DNA of 62,826 nucleotides from Bacteroidales bacterium (GTDB taxonomy: Bacteria; Bacteroidota; Bacteroidia; Bacteroidales; B18-G4), in the NCBI GenBank assembly GCA_018401355.1, contig JAGYLD010000006.1, forward strand, positions 1-62,826. The letters are read 5' to 3'. Position 1 is the stretch's first letter; each line of letters opens with the position of its first letter. Both the position numbers and the translations under genes were made by a program. The notes below the pieces were generated by a model. The model was not told the origin of the DNA and ran no database searches. It was given only the letters and a program-made list of their open reading frames with translations. Positions 54,024-62,826 of this stretch are shown in pieces.

Positions 54024-57000
54024 TTAAATCCATGTAACCAATGGAAAATCCTGTCTGTGAACAAGCAAAGGATGAGTTGGGTATATCCTGAAAGCATAAT
54101 CGATCAGTCCGGTATATTCAACAGGAAATGAACAAGTAAAGGTTGCAGTATCTTTATAAACGTTGGTCAGTTCAAGCTGTTTGATAAACCTTGGTGATTT
54201 CATTTCATTGCTCACCCTGTTACCGAAAATAGCCTCTATACCCAGGTGGCTGGCATTGATTTTATTGGTTTTTACCTTAACCTCGGCTTTAAAAGTATCT
54301 CCAAGCTTCATTGGCTTTGCAGAAGCATCTGGAACCTTCAGGGATATGATCTCCAGTTTATCCCATTCCTTTTTGACATGATCCTTCCAACCGGCAAGCT
54401 CGATGGCATGAAGGCAATTATCTTCCTTCATAAATCTTCCGTGCCTGATCAGCCCTGTATAATATTGATCATAATAATCATCCAGCATCCTTTTCATGGT
54501 GAAATTCCATGCAATATCTGCAATACAATTTTTAACATACGACAACCACTCAACAGGAAGTCCCTTGCTATCAACATTATAATAAAGAGGGATCACATCA
54601 TATTCCAATATATTATATATTGTTTCTGCATCAAGCTCATCCTGGAACATTTGATTGTCATATGTTTTTGATTGTTTGATCGCCCAACCGGCATTCTCCT
54701 TGTAACCTTCTGCCCACCATCCATCGAGTACACTCAGGTTAAGGACACCATTCATCACGGCTTTTTCCCCACTTGTACCTGAGGCTTCCAATGGCCGTGT
54801 AGGTGTATTCAACCACACATCAACTCCCTGGGTAAGCATCCTGCCAACATACATGTCATAGTTTTCAACAAAGAACACTTTTCCAATGAATTGCGGCATT
54901 TTCGTAATCTCTATAATGCGCTTTATCAGATCCTGACCAGCTTTGTCATTGGGATGTGCCTTTCCTGCAAAAACAATCTGAACAGGTTTTTCCGGATCAT
55001 TGATGATGGAGGCCAGACGGTCAAGATTGTTAAACAAAAGATAAGCACGCTTATATGTGGCAAACCTCCTTGCAAACCCCAGTGTCAGAACGTTTTCATC
55101 CAATGCCTCAACAGCCTTAAACACCAGCTTGGGAGGATCCTGCCTGCTGGTCATTTCCTGTCTGATCCTTTCTTTCAGAAATGTGACCATGCGCTTTTTA
55201 AGTTCCATCCTTATTTTCCACAATTTTTCAGCAGGGACCTGATGGATCCTTCTCCAGAAAAATGGATTTGAGTGATCCTGGATAAACCTGTTACCAAATT
55301 CATTATCGTAAAGTTTCCTGAATTGCTTGGAGGTCCAGGAAGGCAAATGCACACCATTGGTTACATATCCAATATGAATTTCTTCTGCGAAATATCCGGG
55401 AAACAAGCTGGCAAACATCTTCCTTGAAACGCCCCCATGAATTTCACTTACACCGTTGACTTCCTGAGAAAGCTTTACAGCCAGGACACTCATAGAAAAC
55501 TTTTCATTTCCATCCGATGCATTCATGCGTCCAAGGTTCATAAAATGATCCCAGGATATATTCAACCGCTCAGCATAATGAGGAATATAGGTTCTTAAAA
55601 GGTCTTCAGTAAAAGAATCATGGCCAGCCGGAACAGGAGTATGCGTAGTAAATAAAGTTGATGACCTAACTACTTCTACTGCCTGATTAAAAGACAATTT
55701 TCTTTCTTTTACAAGCCTGTGAAGCCTTTCAATTCCAATAAAGGCTGAATGACCTTCGTTGCAGTGATAAACATCTGGTTTGATCTTCATTTCATTGAGC
55801 ATCCTAATGCCACCAACGCCAAGTAAGAGTTCCTGTTTCAGCCTCATCTCATTATCCCCGCCATAAAGCTGCTGGGTAATGGTCCTGTCACGCTCACTAT
55901 TCTCAGGAAGATCCGAATCAAGAAGATATAAAGGGATACGTCCGACATTAAGCTGCCAAACCCTTGCATATAAGGTCCTGCCAGGAAGAGCAATACTGAG
56001 CTTCAACCATTTTCCACTTTCATCCTTATAAGGATTCAAGGGCAGTTTGGCAAAATCCTGGGCCGTATAAGAGGCAATCTGTTCGCCAAAAGCAGATAAT
56101 TGCTGTTGAAAATAACCATTCCGGTATAGCAGTCCGACGGCAATCATGTTTTTATTGGAGTCGCTGGCCTGTTTGAGATAATCTCCAGCCAAAACTCCCA
56201 AACCTCCTGAATAAAGTTTTAAAGATTCGTGCAACCCGTATTCCATGCTAAAATAAGCAATCAACCCATCTGGTCTGCTATTGCCTTTTTTCATGTAATT
56301 ATTAAAGCGCGTATGAACAGCCTTTAACCTTTCTACAAACACATCATCATCAGCCAATTCATTCCACCTGTCAAAAGACAGTGATTCGAGCACCAGGATA
56401 GGATTATGACCAGAAGATTCCCAGGTTTCAGGGTCAAGGCTTTCAAACAGTTCAAGGGCATCACAATTCCAGGACCACCATATATTCATTGAGAGGTCAT
56501 GCAATGCTTCAAGCTTACCGGGAATACCTGTTTTGACCTCCATCCTTTTCCAATGTGGTTCTGGCTTTTTTTCTTCTGTAATCTTGAAATACTGATATTG
56601 CTGCTGCTTACCCCGAAATAGGTTCTCTCTTTTTACAGCTTTCGATATCGCAATGTTATATGCATCCTTGTAATTTACTATAAATTTAGACCATATAGCA
56701 CCCTGTGAGATCCGGAATGCATCCTCCCTCGCAAGTTGTGTTTCCTTCCCGGTAAAGTTTAAATGATCTATTATAATATTCTGTATACTCATCACAGCAG
56801 GTTCATCAGCACCTGAACGGTCGACGATCCTGACTCCCTTCTGCTCGCTGTCGTTCAATGATTCAACCCAAAGACCAAAACCCGCCAGATTGCTTGTAAT
56901 GGTTGGAATATAAAATGCTGCACTTTCCAGTGGCGTATAGCCCCAAGGCTCATAATATGAAGGAAAGACGCTCAGGTCAAAGCCGGTTAGAAAATCGTAA

Positions 57001-58268
57001 TAATTAAGGTTAATTATGCCATCCTGACCATCAAGGTAGGCGGGTATAAAAACAATCTTTACGATATCATCCTGGAAATTATTCAAACCATTGGCCTTAA
57101 TCCTGTTAAGGATTGGATCGGAGTATTCATCATATAAGTGGTGTGTAAGGTATTGCTCGGACATGGGTTGATTAAAATCCGGGGATTCTATTCTATGATA
57201 CAATTCCTTTCGAACTCCGGAATGATGCGCCGGAACAGCAATAACAACAACAATCTGTTTATTTGCTTCTTTTTCACGATTTATCCTGCCCAGGGCGTCA
57301 ATAAAGATGTCTATTCCCTTATTTTTAAATTCATAACGACCACTATTGATAATCAAGAAAGCATCTTTTTCAACTTGTTGATTAAGCAAACCTTCAACCG
57401 TTCGTAAAATTATCTCTCTTGATTGCTTTCTTTTATCAGTGAGAACAGAGTCGGAATCGACAAATGAACCTTCAAAACCATTTACGGTAATTACATCACA
57501 AGGTCTTGCCAGGAACTGAACACATTCTTTTTCAGTAATTTCACTAACTGTTGTGAAACAATCGGCAATAGCAGCAGAATTTTTTTCAAGTGAATACTTG
57601 GAATTAACTCCAAAATCCCTGGCCAAACGGTTAACATCAAACTTTTTAAGGTCTTTGTATAATGGCAAACCATTACCGGCAATGGACCTTCCCATTACAG
57701 TAGCATGGGTTGTAAACACAGTTCCTGCCTGAGGAACAGCTTCATTCAAATATAAAATTCCTGTTCCGGTCATCCATTCATGAAAGTGGGCAACAACATT
57801 ATCCTGAGCAGAAATATTAAAGTCATAAAAGCTTTCTATCACCTTGGCTGACGCATAGCCAAAAAGTGCTGGTTCAATATAATCCCATTGTCCTGAAAGG
57901 GAATCCAGCTTATAACCCTCCCAGAAGTCATAGAAGATTTTGTCTTTTTCAGTGAAATAAGGTGTAAAATCAACCAGGATAACTACAGGTTGACCCGACA
58001 CATTCCACCTGCCAACCCTGATATTTAATCCTTCTTGTCTGGCTTTTTCCTTCCAGGCAATAAAGATATATGGATCCTCAATGAAATCCGGATTGTCGCG
58101 TGTTTCTTTCCAGACATCCGGACCAATAAGTATATAGTTATCTTTTAATTCATTGGCCAGCAGTAGCGCTTTAGTGGATAAAACGGTATATATACCGCCA
58201 ACTTTATTGCAGATTTCCCAGCTAACTTCAAAAAGGTAATCCGGCTTCTTGATATTATTTGTATTCAT
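54024..58268 (-). CDS. Fused glycogen synthase (GT3) and alpha-glucan phosphorylase (GT35)
   Basis: This 1414-residue protein joins two glycogen enzymes. Residues 1 to about 545 resemble eukaryotic-type GT3 glycogen synthase: FEVSWEICNKVGGIYTVLS at the N terminus and the E-x7-E site SYYEPWGYTPLES (Glu440/Glu448). From about 575 the sequence is a short-type alpha-glucan phosphorylase (LHDLSMNIWWSWN, YFSMEYGLHESLKLYSGGLG, FTTHTPVPAGHDSF), with the PLP lysine in EASGTSGEKAVMNG. Synthesis and phosphorolysis are thus on one chain, as in other Bacteroidota. All main catalytic residues I can locate are intact. Confidence 0.95.
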   Translation of the reverse strand: MNTNNIKKPDYLFEVSWEICNKVGGIYTVLSTKALLLANELKDNYILIGPDVWKETRDNPDFIEDPYIFIAWKEKARQEGLNIRVGRWNVSGQPVVILVDFTPYFTEKDKIFYDFWEGYKLDSLSGQWDYIEPALFGYASAKVIESFYDFNISAQDNVVAHFHEWMTGTGILYLNEAVPQAGTVFTTHATVMGRSIAGNGLPLYKDLKKFDVNRLARDFGVNSKYSLEKNSAAIADCFTTVSEITEKECVQFLARPCDVITVNGFEGSFVDSDSVLTDKRKQSREIILRTVEGLLNQQVEKDAFLIINSGRYEFKNKGIDIFIDALGRINREKEANKQIVVVIAVPAHHSGVRKELYHRIESPDFNQPMSEQYLTHHLYDEYSDPILNRIKANGLNNFQDDIVKIVFIPAYLDGQDGIINLNYYDFLTGFDLSVFPSYYEPWGYTPLESAAFYIPTITSNLAGFGLWVESLNDSEQKGVRIVDRSGADEPAVMSIQNIIIDHLNFTGKETQLAREDAFRISQGAIWSKFIVNYKDAYNIAISKAVKRENLFRGKQQQYQYFKITEEKKPEPHWKRMEVKTGIPGKLEALHDLSMNIWWSWNCDALELFESLDPETWESSGHNPILVLESLSFDRWNELADDDVFVERLKAVHTRFNNYMKKGNSRPDGLIAYFSMEYGLHESLKLYSGGLGVLAGDYLKQASDSNKNMIAVGLLYRNGYFQQQLSAFGEQIASYTAQDFAKLPLNPYKDESGKWLKLSIALPGRTLYARVWQLNVGRIPLYLLDSDLPENSERDRTITQQLYGGDNEMRLKQELLLGVGGIRMLNEMKIKPDVYHCNEGHSAFIGIERLHRLVKERKLSFNQAVEVVRSSTLFTTHTPVPAGHDSFTEDLLRTYIPHYAERLNISWDHFMNLGRMNASDGNEKFSMSVLAVKLSQEVNGVSEIHGGVSRKMFASLFPGYFAEEIHIGYVTNGVHLPSWTSKQFRKLYDNEFGNRFIQDHSNPFFWRRIHQVPAEKLWKIRMELKKRMVTFLKERIRQEMTSRQDPPKLVFKAVEALDENVLTLGFARRFATYKRAYLLFNNLDRLASIINDPEKPVQIVFAGKAHPNDKAGQDLIKRIIEITKMPQFIGKVFFVENYDMYVGRMLTQGVDVWLNTPTRPLEASGTSGEKAVMNGVLNLSVLDGWWAEGYKENAGWAIKQSKTYDNQMFQDELDAETIYNILEYDVIPLYYNVDSKGLPVEWLSYVKNCIADIAWNFTMKRMLDDYYDQYYTGLIRHGRFMKEDNCLHAIELAGWKDHVKKEWDKLEIISLKVPDASAKPMKLGDTFKAEVKVKTNKINASHLGIEAIFGNRVSNEMKSPRFIKQLELTNVYKDTATFTCSFPVEYTGLIDYAFRIYPTHPLLVHRQDFPLVTWI

Positions 58269-58375
58269 GATAGCATTTGAGTATTAAAATCGCGACAAAG
58301 ATAAAGGAAAAACAAAGGGAGAATAAATTTCCAAAAGACACTTACCCAATCAATATAAGGCTATATATCAACATA

Positions 58376-59146
58376 TTAACCCATTGAATACTTAAGCGTC
58401 CCACCATCTACTGTCCATGTCTGACCGGTTACAAATCCTGAAAAAGGAGAAAGGATCCATGCAACAAGGGAAGCAAATTCTTCCGGATCACCCAGCTTTC
58501 CGACTTTGATGCCTTTGATGGTTTCTAATCTGATCGTATCGGGATCAATACCTGATTGCTTGCTTTTCTTGTTGAAGAGTCTATCAATGGCAGCTGTTTC
58601 ATGATAACCAGGTGCAATTACATTAACAGTGATACCCTGTTCTCCAAACTCTTCGGATAGCGACTTTGCAAGGCCAACAATGGCCATCCTGACAGAATTG
58701 CTTAAAATAAGATTCTCTACTGGTTGTTTAACAGAAACACTTTCACTAAAAAGAATACGTCCATAATTTTGTTCCTGAAAGATGGGAATAAGGCCCCTTA
58801 CGAGCTCCATTTTCCATCGGAAAAGCAAATGGTATGCCTTATTCCAATCCCGGGTGGTTGTTTCAAGAAAAGTTTTTGCGGGTGGGCCGCCTGCATTGAC
58901 AAATACTCCATTAGCATTATATTCTTTGGCAAATTCAAGCAATTGCGCCAGGGTATTTTGTTCCAGGACATCCCCGGGCACCAGCACCACTTTTTCTGAG
59001 GGCTCGAGGGATTTAAGCATCTCATGATTCCTGGCACATGCTATTACCCTGGCTCCTTCTGACAGTAAGCGTTCTGCAACAGCCCTGCCCAGGCCGGAAC
59101 TGGCTCCTGTTACTATAAATGACTGGTTTTTAATATTTAAATCCAT
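58376..59146 (-). CDS. SDR-family protein with atypical active site
   Basis: The 256-residue protein has the SDR Rossmann motif GASSGLGRAVAERLL, NAGGPPAKTF (NAG motif) and a normal C-terminal TWTVDGGTLKYS. The active-site YxxxK is replaced: the segment is NLILSNSVRMAIVGLAK, where Tyr is Ser and Lys is Arg. I recall a bacterial beta-ketoacyl-reductase-like SDR subgroup with this LSNxxR pattern, so it is lineage-normal but its activity is unclear. It sits between the GH57 and the synthase/phosphorylase genes of the glycogen block; the link may be positional only. Confidence 0.85.
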   Translation of the reverse strand: MDLNIKNQSFIVTGASSGLGRAVAERLLSEGARVIACARNHEMLKSLEPSEKVVLVPGDVLEQNTLAQLLEFAKEYNANGVFVNAGGPPAKTFLETTTRDWNKAYHLLFRWKMELVRGLIPIFQEQNYGRILFSESVSVKQPVENLILSNSVRMAIVGLAKSLSEEFGEQGITVNVIAPGYHETAAIDRLFNKKSKQSGIDPDTIRLETIKGIKVGKLGDPEEFASLVAWILSPFSGFVTGQTWTVDGGTLKYSMG

Positions 59147-59164
59147 ATAACCCGTTGTCCGGTT

Positions 59165-60724
59165 TTACTTTTTATTAATCTTCCTGAGAATTTTTTTGCG
59201 GAATTTTTCCACATCTGATTTACGGACCTTCTGAAGGTCATCCTGAATTTTCTCAAAACGATTGGCAGCTCTGATGCCCAGGTTTTTCAACACTTTTTCA
59301 TATATTTCATCACCTGCGTTCTGCATGGCAACAGCAAGTTCATTCAGGTCAACTTCTTTAACCATTTCCTTTATGCGGGCATTAGATACCCTTGCAAGAT
59401 CCTCGAAATCAGAAACATTCTGAATTGTATGTTTTTGGACTTTCTTTTTAAACGATTTTGCCCTGGAACTCACCACTTTTTTTACTTCGTCAACAACTTC
59501 TGTTTGTTTTTGTGTAATATTTTTCCAGACATCATCTGAGGAACAATGCTCCAGACGCATAATAAAGTCAGAAAGCACATTCATGTAATTGATAAACGCC
59601 TCATAAGGTGTACCATAAGGATTGAAATACTTATGCACATCCCCATCAGAAAACCACTTGGTACACATGTAATAAAAGTGATCACTCGTTTGCAGATAAA
59701 TCCAATCTTTTTGAATGTATTCATCTTTACAATTTCTAACCGTACTTTCCAGCTCATACAGTTTATCAAATGCTTCATCCTGAAGTTCATTCCCCAGCCA
59801 TGCAGTAAGATCCCGCTCTTCATCAGCCCAGGATATTGGATAAGGCACATGAATGGAGCCTACAGGTTGTAACATCTCGGATAACTCAGATGGGGTATTA
59901 AATGCAAAATTTGAATGAGAAAAAACCCTGGCAGGCAATGCCTTCATGAAGTCGAAAATACCGGTCTCAGGCCATTGATGCTCTCCAAAAGTCTCATAAT
60001 CCATAAACAGGTTCACCACTTCTTCTTTAGGATCTATTTCATTGATCCAACCAACAAACTTTTCAGTTGTTAATGGCCACTCCAGCCAGCTACGCTGAGA
60101 AAACCTGAAGGCAATATCATCACTTAACCTGAAATTCTTAAGCAATATTTTTAGTTTAGGGTTAATTGCATTGCAATACATATAGTTCGGGCTTTTCCAA
60201 CCAAGAATATGCTTTGCCCCTTCTGTTAACATGGTTTTATAACCCATTTCAGATACCATTTCTCCAATCTCATCGGAGTAAATTAACTCGGTATTCCTGA
60301 ATGTTACCGGTTCTACACCAAAATGCTCCCTGATTTTCTCACTATGAAGTCGAACCTGGTTTTCAAATTCTTCCCGGCTTCTAAGTGCTGCAAGTGAATG
60401 CCCATATGTTTCTGCAAGGAATTCAACATGGCCTGTTTGTGCGAGGTCTCTGAAACTCTGTAAAACATCAGGTGCATACATCTCAAATTGATCTATGGCA
60501 GTTCCCGATATTGAAAAGCTTACCTTAAACCTTGATCCGTATTCCTTTAAATGATCAAGCAAAAGCTTGTTCATTGGGAGATAGTTTTTTTCTGCTACCC
60601 TTCTAATGATATACTTGTTCTGGTAATCATCATAATAATGGTGATCATCGCCTATATTAAAGAACCTGTATGTCTTTAAGCGATAAGGCTGATGAACCTG
60701 AAAATAAAAGCAAATCGATCTCAT
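59165..60724 (-). CDS. GH57 family alpha-glucan hydrolase/transferase
   Basis: The 519-residue protein is a GH57 enzyme of the alpha-amylase/4-alpha-glucanotransferase type. The N-terminal beta/alpha barrel has CFYFQVHQPYRLK, the nucleophile Glu146 in FRNTELIYSDEIG, and the acid Asp242 in MDYETFGEHQW. The C-terminal 150 residues are helical and basic, ending RKKILRKINKK. The ATG at 60724 (MRSICFYF) is chosen over a TTG two codons upstream. It is 11 bp downstream of the GT4 gene, in a common Bacteroidota glycogen gene order. Likely role: remodelling or degrading cytoplasmic alpha-glucan. Confidence 0.93.
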   Translation of the reverse strand: MRSICFYFQVHQPYRLKTYRFFNIGDDHHYYDDYQNKYIIRRVAEKNYLPMNKLLLDHLKEYGSRFKVSFSISGTAIDQFEMYAPDVLQSFRDLAQTGHVEFLAETYGHSLAALRSREEFENQVRLHSEKIREHFGVEPVTFRNTELIYSDEIGEMVSEMGYKTMLTEGAKHILGWKSPNYMYCNAINPKLKILLKNFRLSDDIAFRFSQRSWLEWPLTTEKFVGWINEIDPKEEVVNLFMDYETFGEHQWPETGIFDFMKALPARVFSHSNFAFNTPSELSEMLQPVGSIHVPYPISWADEERDLTAWLGNELQDEAFDKLYELESTVRNCKDEYIQKDWIYLQTSDHFYYMCTKWFSDGDVHKYFNPYGTPYEAFINYMNVLSDFIMRLEHCSSDDVWKNITQKQTEVVDEVKKVVSSRAKSFKKKVQKHTIQNVSDFEDLARVSNARIKEMVKEVDLNELAVAMQNAGDEIYEKVLKNLGIRAANRFEKIQDDLQKVRKSDVEKFRKKILRKINKK

Positions 60725-60735
60725 AAACAATATTG

Positions 60736-62025
60736 TTATATATTATCACCAGTTAATCTTTGATATACTTCTTTGACTTTAACAGCAGCATTTTCCCATT
60801 TCAGGCTGTTAACTTCATCTTTTCCATACCTGCGAAACATTTTTGATAAGCCATCATAATGCAACAAGCCATAAATTGCATCTGCCATTCCATGGACATC
60901 CCAGAAATCCACTTTTAAAGCATGAATCAGAATTTCTGAAACACCCGATTGCTTGGATATTACCACAGGCACATTGGATCGCATGGCTTCCAGCGGCACA
61001 ATGCCAAATGGTTCGGAAACAGAAGGCATCACAAAAACATCACTTAATGCGAACATTTTATCCACATCCCCACCTTTCAGAAACCCTGTAAAATGGAATT
61101 TTGTAGCAATATGCAATTCTGCGATCCTTTTTATGATCTTGTTCATCATATCACCGGTACCTGCCATTACAAACCTCACATTGGGATCCTTATCAAGAAC
61201 CATCTTTGCTGCTTCCACAAAATAGTCAGGGCCTTTCTGAAAAGTAATCCTGCCCAAAAATGTAACAATCTTTTCCCTCACATGGCGGTCCACATCAGTA
61301 TCGAATCCATCTGAAGGTTCAACGGCATTATGAACAGTCACCACCTTGTTTTCGTCAATGCCATATCTGGTGGTAACAATTTTTTTTGTAAGATTGCTGA
61401 CTGCCACAACTGTATCTGCCTCTTCCATTCCCTTGCGTTCAATATCATATACATTCTGATTGATATTTTCACCTGAACGATCGAATTCCGTTGCATGCAT
61501 ATGCATAACAAGAGGTTTTCCACTGACGCTTTTTGCAGCAATGCCGGCCGGATAAGTGAGCCAATCGTGGGCATGGATCACATCGAAATCCATTTTCGCA
61601 GCAACTGCGGAAGCTACCAGTGCATATCTTTTCACTTCATCAATCAGGTCTTTGCCATATTGCCCCGAGAACTCAAACTTACTTGAAAGCACACTATCAT
61701 TTTTAATGGTATCTTCAAGCTGGTTTTTGTCTACGATGTTTTTAAACTCCTCCGGGCCCACATAAGGAATAAGATTTGAACCAATCTGCATATATGTTAT
61801 ACGGTTCCAGTATTCCTTGTACTCAGTATCAGTAATATCTACCGAAATATCGCTGGCACTAACCAGCCTGACCGCTTTTTGATCCTCATCACCATAAGCT
61901 TTAGGAACAACAAATATCACCTCAACACCCTGTTTCAACAAACCTTTGGTTAATCCAAAACAAGCTGTTCCTAATCCACCCGTGATATGCGGTGGAAATT
62001 CCCATCCAAACATTAAAACTCTCAT
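60736..62025 (-). CDS. GT4/GT5-like glycosyltransferase of the glycogen block
   Basis: The 429-residue GT-B enzyme begins MRVLMFGWEFPPHITGGLGT, the glycine-rich start of starch/glycogen synthase-like and GT4 proteins. It has HAHDWLTYPAGIAA, MHMHATEFDRSG, VVAVSNLTKKIV, FLGRITFQKGPDYFVEA and the sugar-nucleotide site SVSEPFGIVPLEAMRSN (E-x7-E). It is encoded with GH57 and a debranching enzyme, so it probably makes or primes alpha-glucan. It is a smaller alternative to the GT3 domain of the fused protein; the actual donor is unknown. Confidence 0.9.
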   Translation of the reverse strand: MRVLMFGWEFPPHITGGLGTACFGLTKGLLKQGVEVIFVVPKAYGDEDQKAVRLVSASDISVDITDTEYKEYWNRITYMQIGSNLIPYVGPEEFKNIVDKNQLEDTIKNDSVLSSKFEFSGQYGKDLIDEVKRYALVASAVAAKMDFDVIHAHDWLTYPAGIAAKSVSGKPLVMHMHATEFDRSGENINQNVYDIERKGMEEADTVVAVSNLTKKIVTTRYGIDENKVVTVHNAVEPSDGFDTDVDRHVREKIVTFLGRITFQKGPDYFVEAAKMVLDKDPNVRFVMAGTGDMMNKIIKRIAELHIATKFHFTGFLKGGDVDKMFALSDVFVMPSVSEPFGIVPLEAMRSNVPVVISKQSGVSEILIHALKVDFWDVHGMADAIYGLLHYDGLSKMFRRYGKDEVNSLKWENAAVKVKEVYQRLTGDNI

Positions 62026-62057
62026 TCTTAAAGAAGTTTTTTTAGCTAAACAAAGGT

Positions 62058-62826
62058 TTAGCTTTCCTGTTCATATTTTCTCAGTAAATATTTGATTCTA
62101 AGCAACTCTGCCACACTACAAGCCTGGGAAACAGCCCCCCCCGGCCTATGTGGCGGATCACCGTCATATACCTCAGAAATTGTCCCGATTCCGGCTTCTG
62201 TCATTTCACTTTCAAAGCCGTCGTATAGTTTTTTAATGGTAGTAATGCCTGATTTGCCATGAAGTTTCAAATATGCTTCAGCATAATGCCCCAGTAACCA
62301 TGGCCATACGGTTCCTTGATGATAAGATGCATCGCGCTGAGCCTGATCACCGGAATAAGAACCTTTATATTTGGGATTTTTTGGTGAAAGAGTTCTAAGG
62401 CCTTTGGATGTTAAAAGTTCCTGTTCAACAATACGAAGCACGGCAAGCTTAATATCATCATTGATGGCATTATATGACAAAGATGCGGCAATAATCTGAT
62501 TTGGCCTGACATCCATATCTTGCTCACTGCGCTCAACAACATCGGCAAGATATCCTTTTTCATCCGACCAGAAGGTTCTGGCGAATACTTCAGGAAACCC
62601 CTCTGCAATATCCATCCATTTCGCGGGAAAAGACTTGTCCCCGGCAGCATTAGCCGCTTCTATGCCAAACATGATGGCATTATACCAGAGAGCATTTATC
62701 TCAACAGCCAGTCCAGTACGCGGTGTTACCGGCTTTCCTTCAACATAGGCATTCATCCAGGTGAGTGCATTTCCGGTTTCACCGGCAAACAATAACCCAT
62801 CATCCTGCATTTTGATATTGAACCAT
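62058..62826 (-). CDS. Amylo-alpha-1,6-glucosidase (glycogen debranching enzyme), C-terminal part
   Basis: This is the last 256 residues of a debranching enzyme; the frame stays open to the window end (WFNIKMQDDGLLFAG), so the start is outside. The (alpha/alpha)6 barrel shows LTWMNAYVEGKPVTPRTG, VEINALWYNA, RPNQIIAASL, YHQGTVWPWLLG and EVYDGDPPHRPGGAVSQACSVAE, the catalytic and substrate loops of the GDE_C family. It removes alpha-1,6 branch points left after phosphorolysis. The GT4 gene follows 32 bp later. Confidence 0.93.
   Translation of the reverse strand, partial: WFNIKMQDDGLLFAGETGNALTWMNAYVEGKPVTPRTGLAVEINALWYNAIMFGIEAANAAGDKSFPAKWMDIAEGFPEVFARTFWSDEKGYLADVVERSEQDMDVRPNQIIAASLSYNAINDDIKLAVLRIVEQELLTSKGLRTLSPKNPKYKGSYSGDQAQRDASYHQGTVWPWLLGHYAEAYLKLHGKSGITTIKKLYDGFESEMTEAGIGTISEVYDGDPPHRPGGAVSQACSVAELLRIKYLLRKYEQES

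Noticed and set aside
54246-54671. 141-residue plus-strand ORF
   Set aside because: It lies wholly antisense to the glycogen synthase/phosphorylase gene and has no protein-like motifs.

Overview
The window comes from the chromosome of a Bacteroidota bacterium, most likely an environmental Bacteroidales/Marinilabiliales-type lineage. The signs are a short primary sigma factor beginning MRQLKITKQ, phylum-type promoters (TTG, about 19-20 bp, TAnnTTTG) before several genes, few Shine-Dalgarno sequences, many lipoproteins and outer-membrane barrels, a type IX secretion (T9SS) C-terminal domain, and a fused glycogen synthase/phosphorylase. Coding density is high and the DNA is AT-rich. There is no rRNA, tRNA, CRISPR array, prophage or insertion sequence, and no gene-free stretch longer than about 240 bp.

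Layout. 1-6.7 kb (minus): LOG-family nucleotide hydrolase, uvrA, a lytic transglycosylase lipoprotein, rfbC and lpdA. 6.8-10.9 kb (plus): a secreted C1 peptidase, an unknown protein, a YbdG-like MscS channel and a small membrane protein, convergent with idi. 11.5-18.9 kb (plus): a TetR-led operon with a LolA-like periplasmic protein, two FtsX/LolC-type permeases, a T9SS-exported protein, a LolD-type ATPase and an outer-membrane barrel. This is the best candidate for an undescribed multi-envelope transport system. 19-25 kb: rpsO, pnp, rpoD, rpe, a 17-copy 8-bp tandem repeat, pepD and a barrel protein. 25.7-32.1 kb: a beta-helix lipoprotein, a divergent SGLT-type sugar symporter and galM lipoprotein, a DUF3298-like protein and a small MscS. 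32.2-38.8 kb: a phosphate island with an Na/Pi cotransporter fused to PhoU, a beta-helix lipoprotein, an OprP/OprO-like porin and a PiT transporter fused to a PhoU-like tail, with a PHO-box-like direct repeat in the divergent promoter region. 38.8-49.8 kb: a decayed molybdenum-carrier pseudogene, prmC, a P-loop kinase with a sucrose-phosphate-synthase-like GT4, a DMT permease, a YigZ protein, dnaA, a low-Mr phosphatase, a TTG-started Ser/Thr dehydratase, an RsmI-like methylase and an ABC-2 exporter. 49.8-53.1 kb (minus): a STE24-type protease and a VWA-like membrane protein split by one in-frame TAA. 53.2-62.8 kb (minus): fabG, then a glycogen block with the synthase/phosphorylase fusion, an SDR protein, a GH57 enzyme, a GT4 and the end of a debranching enzyme that continues past the window.

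How the parts fit. The glycogen block holds polymer synthesis, phosphorolysis, alpha-glucan remodelling and debranching in one co-oriented run. The phosphate island pairs outer-membrane uptake with two inner-membrane Pi importers, each with its own PhoU-like tail. The SGLT/galM pair forms a divergent sugar uptake and mutarotation unit. The TetR operon would span cytoplasm, inner membrane, periplasm, outer membrane and cell surface. All functions are read from sequence motifs and gene order; no database search was possible.
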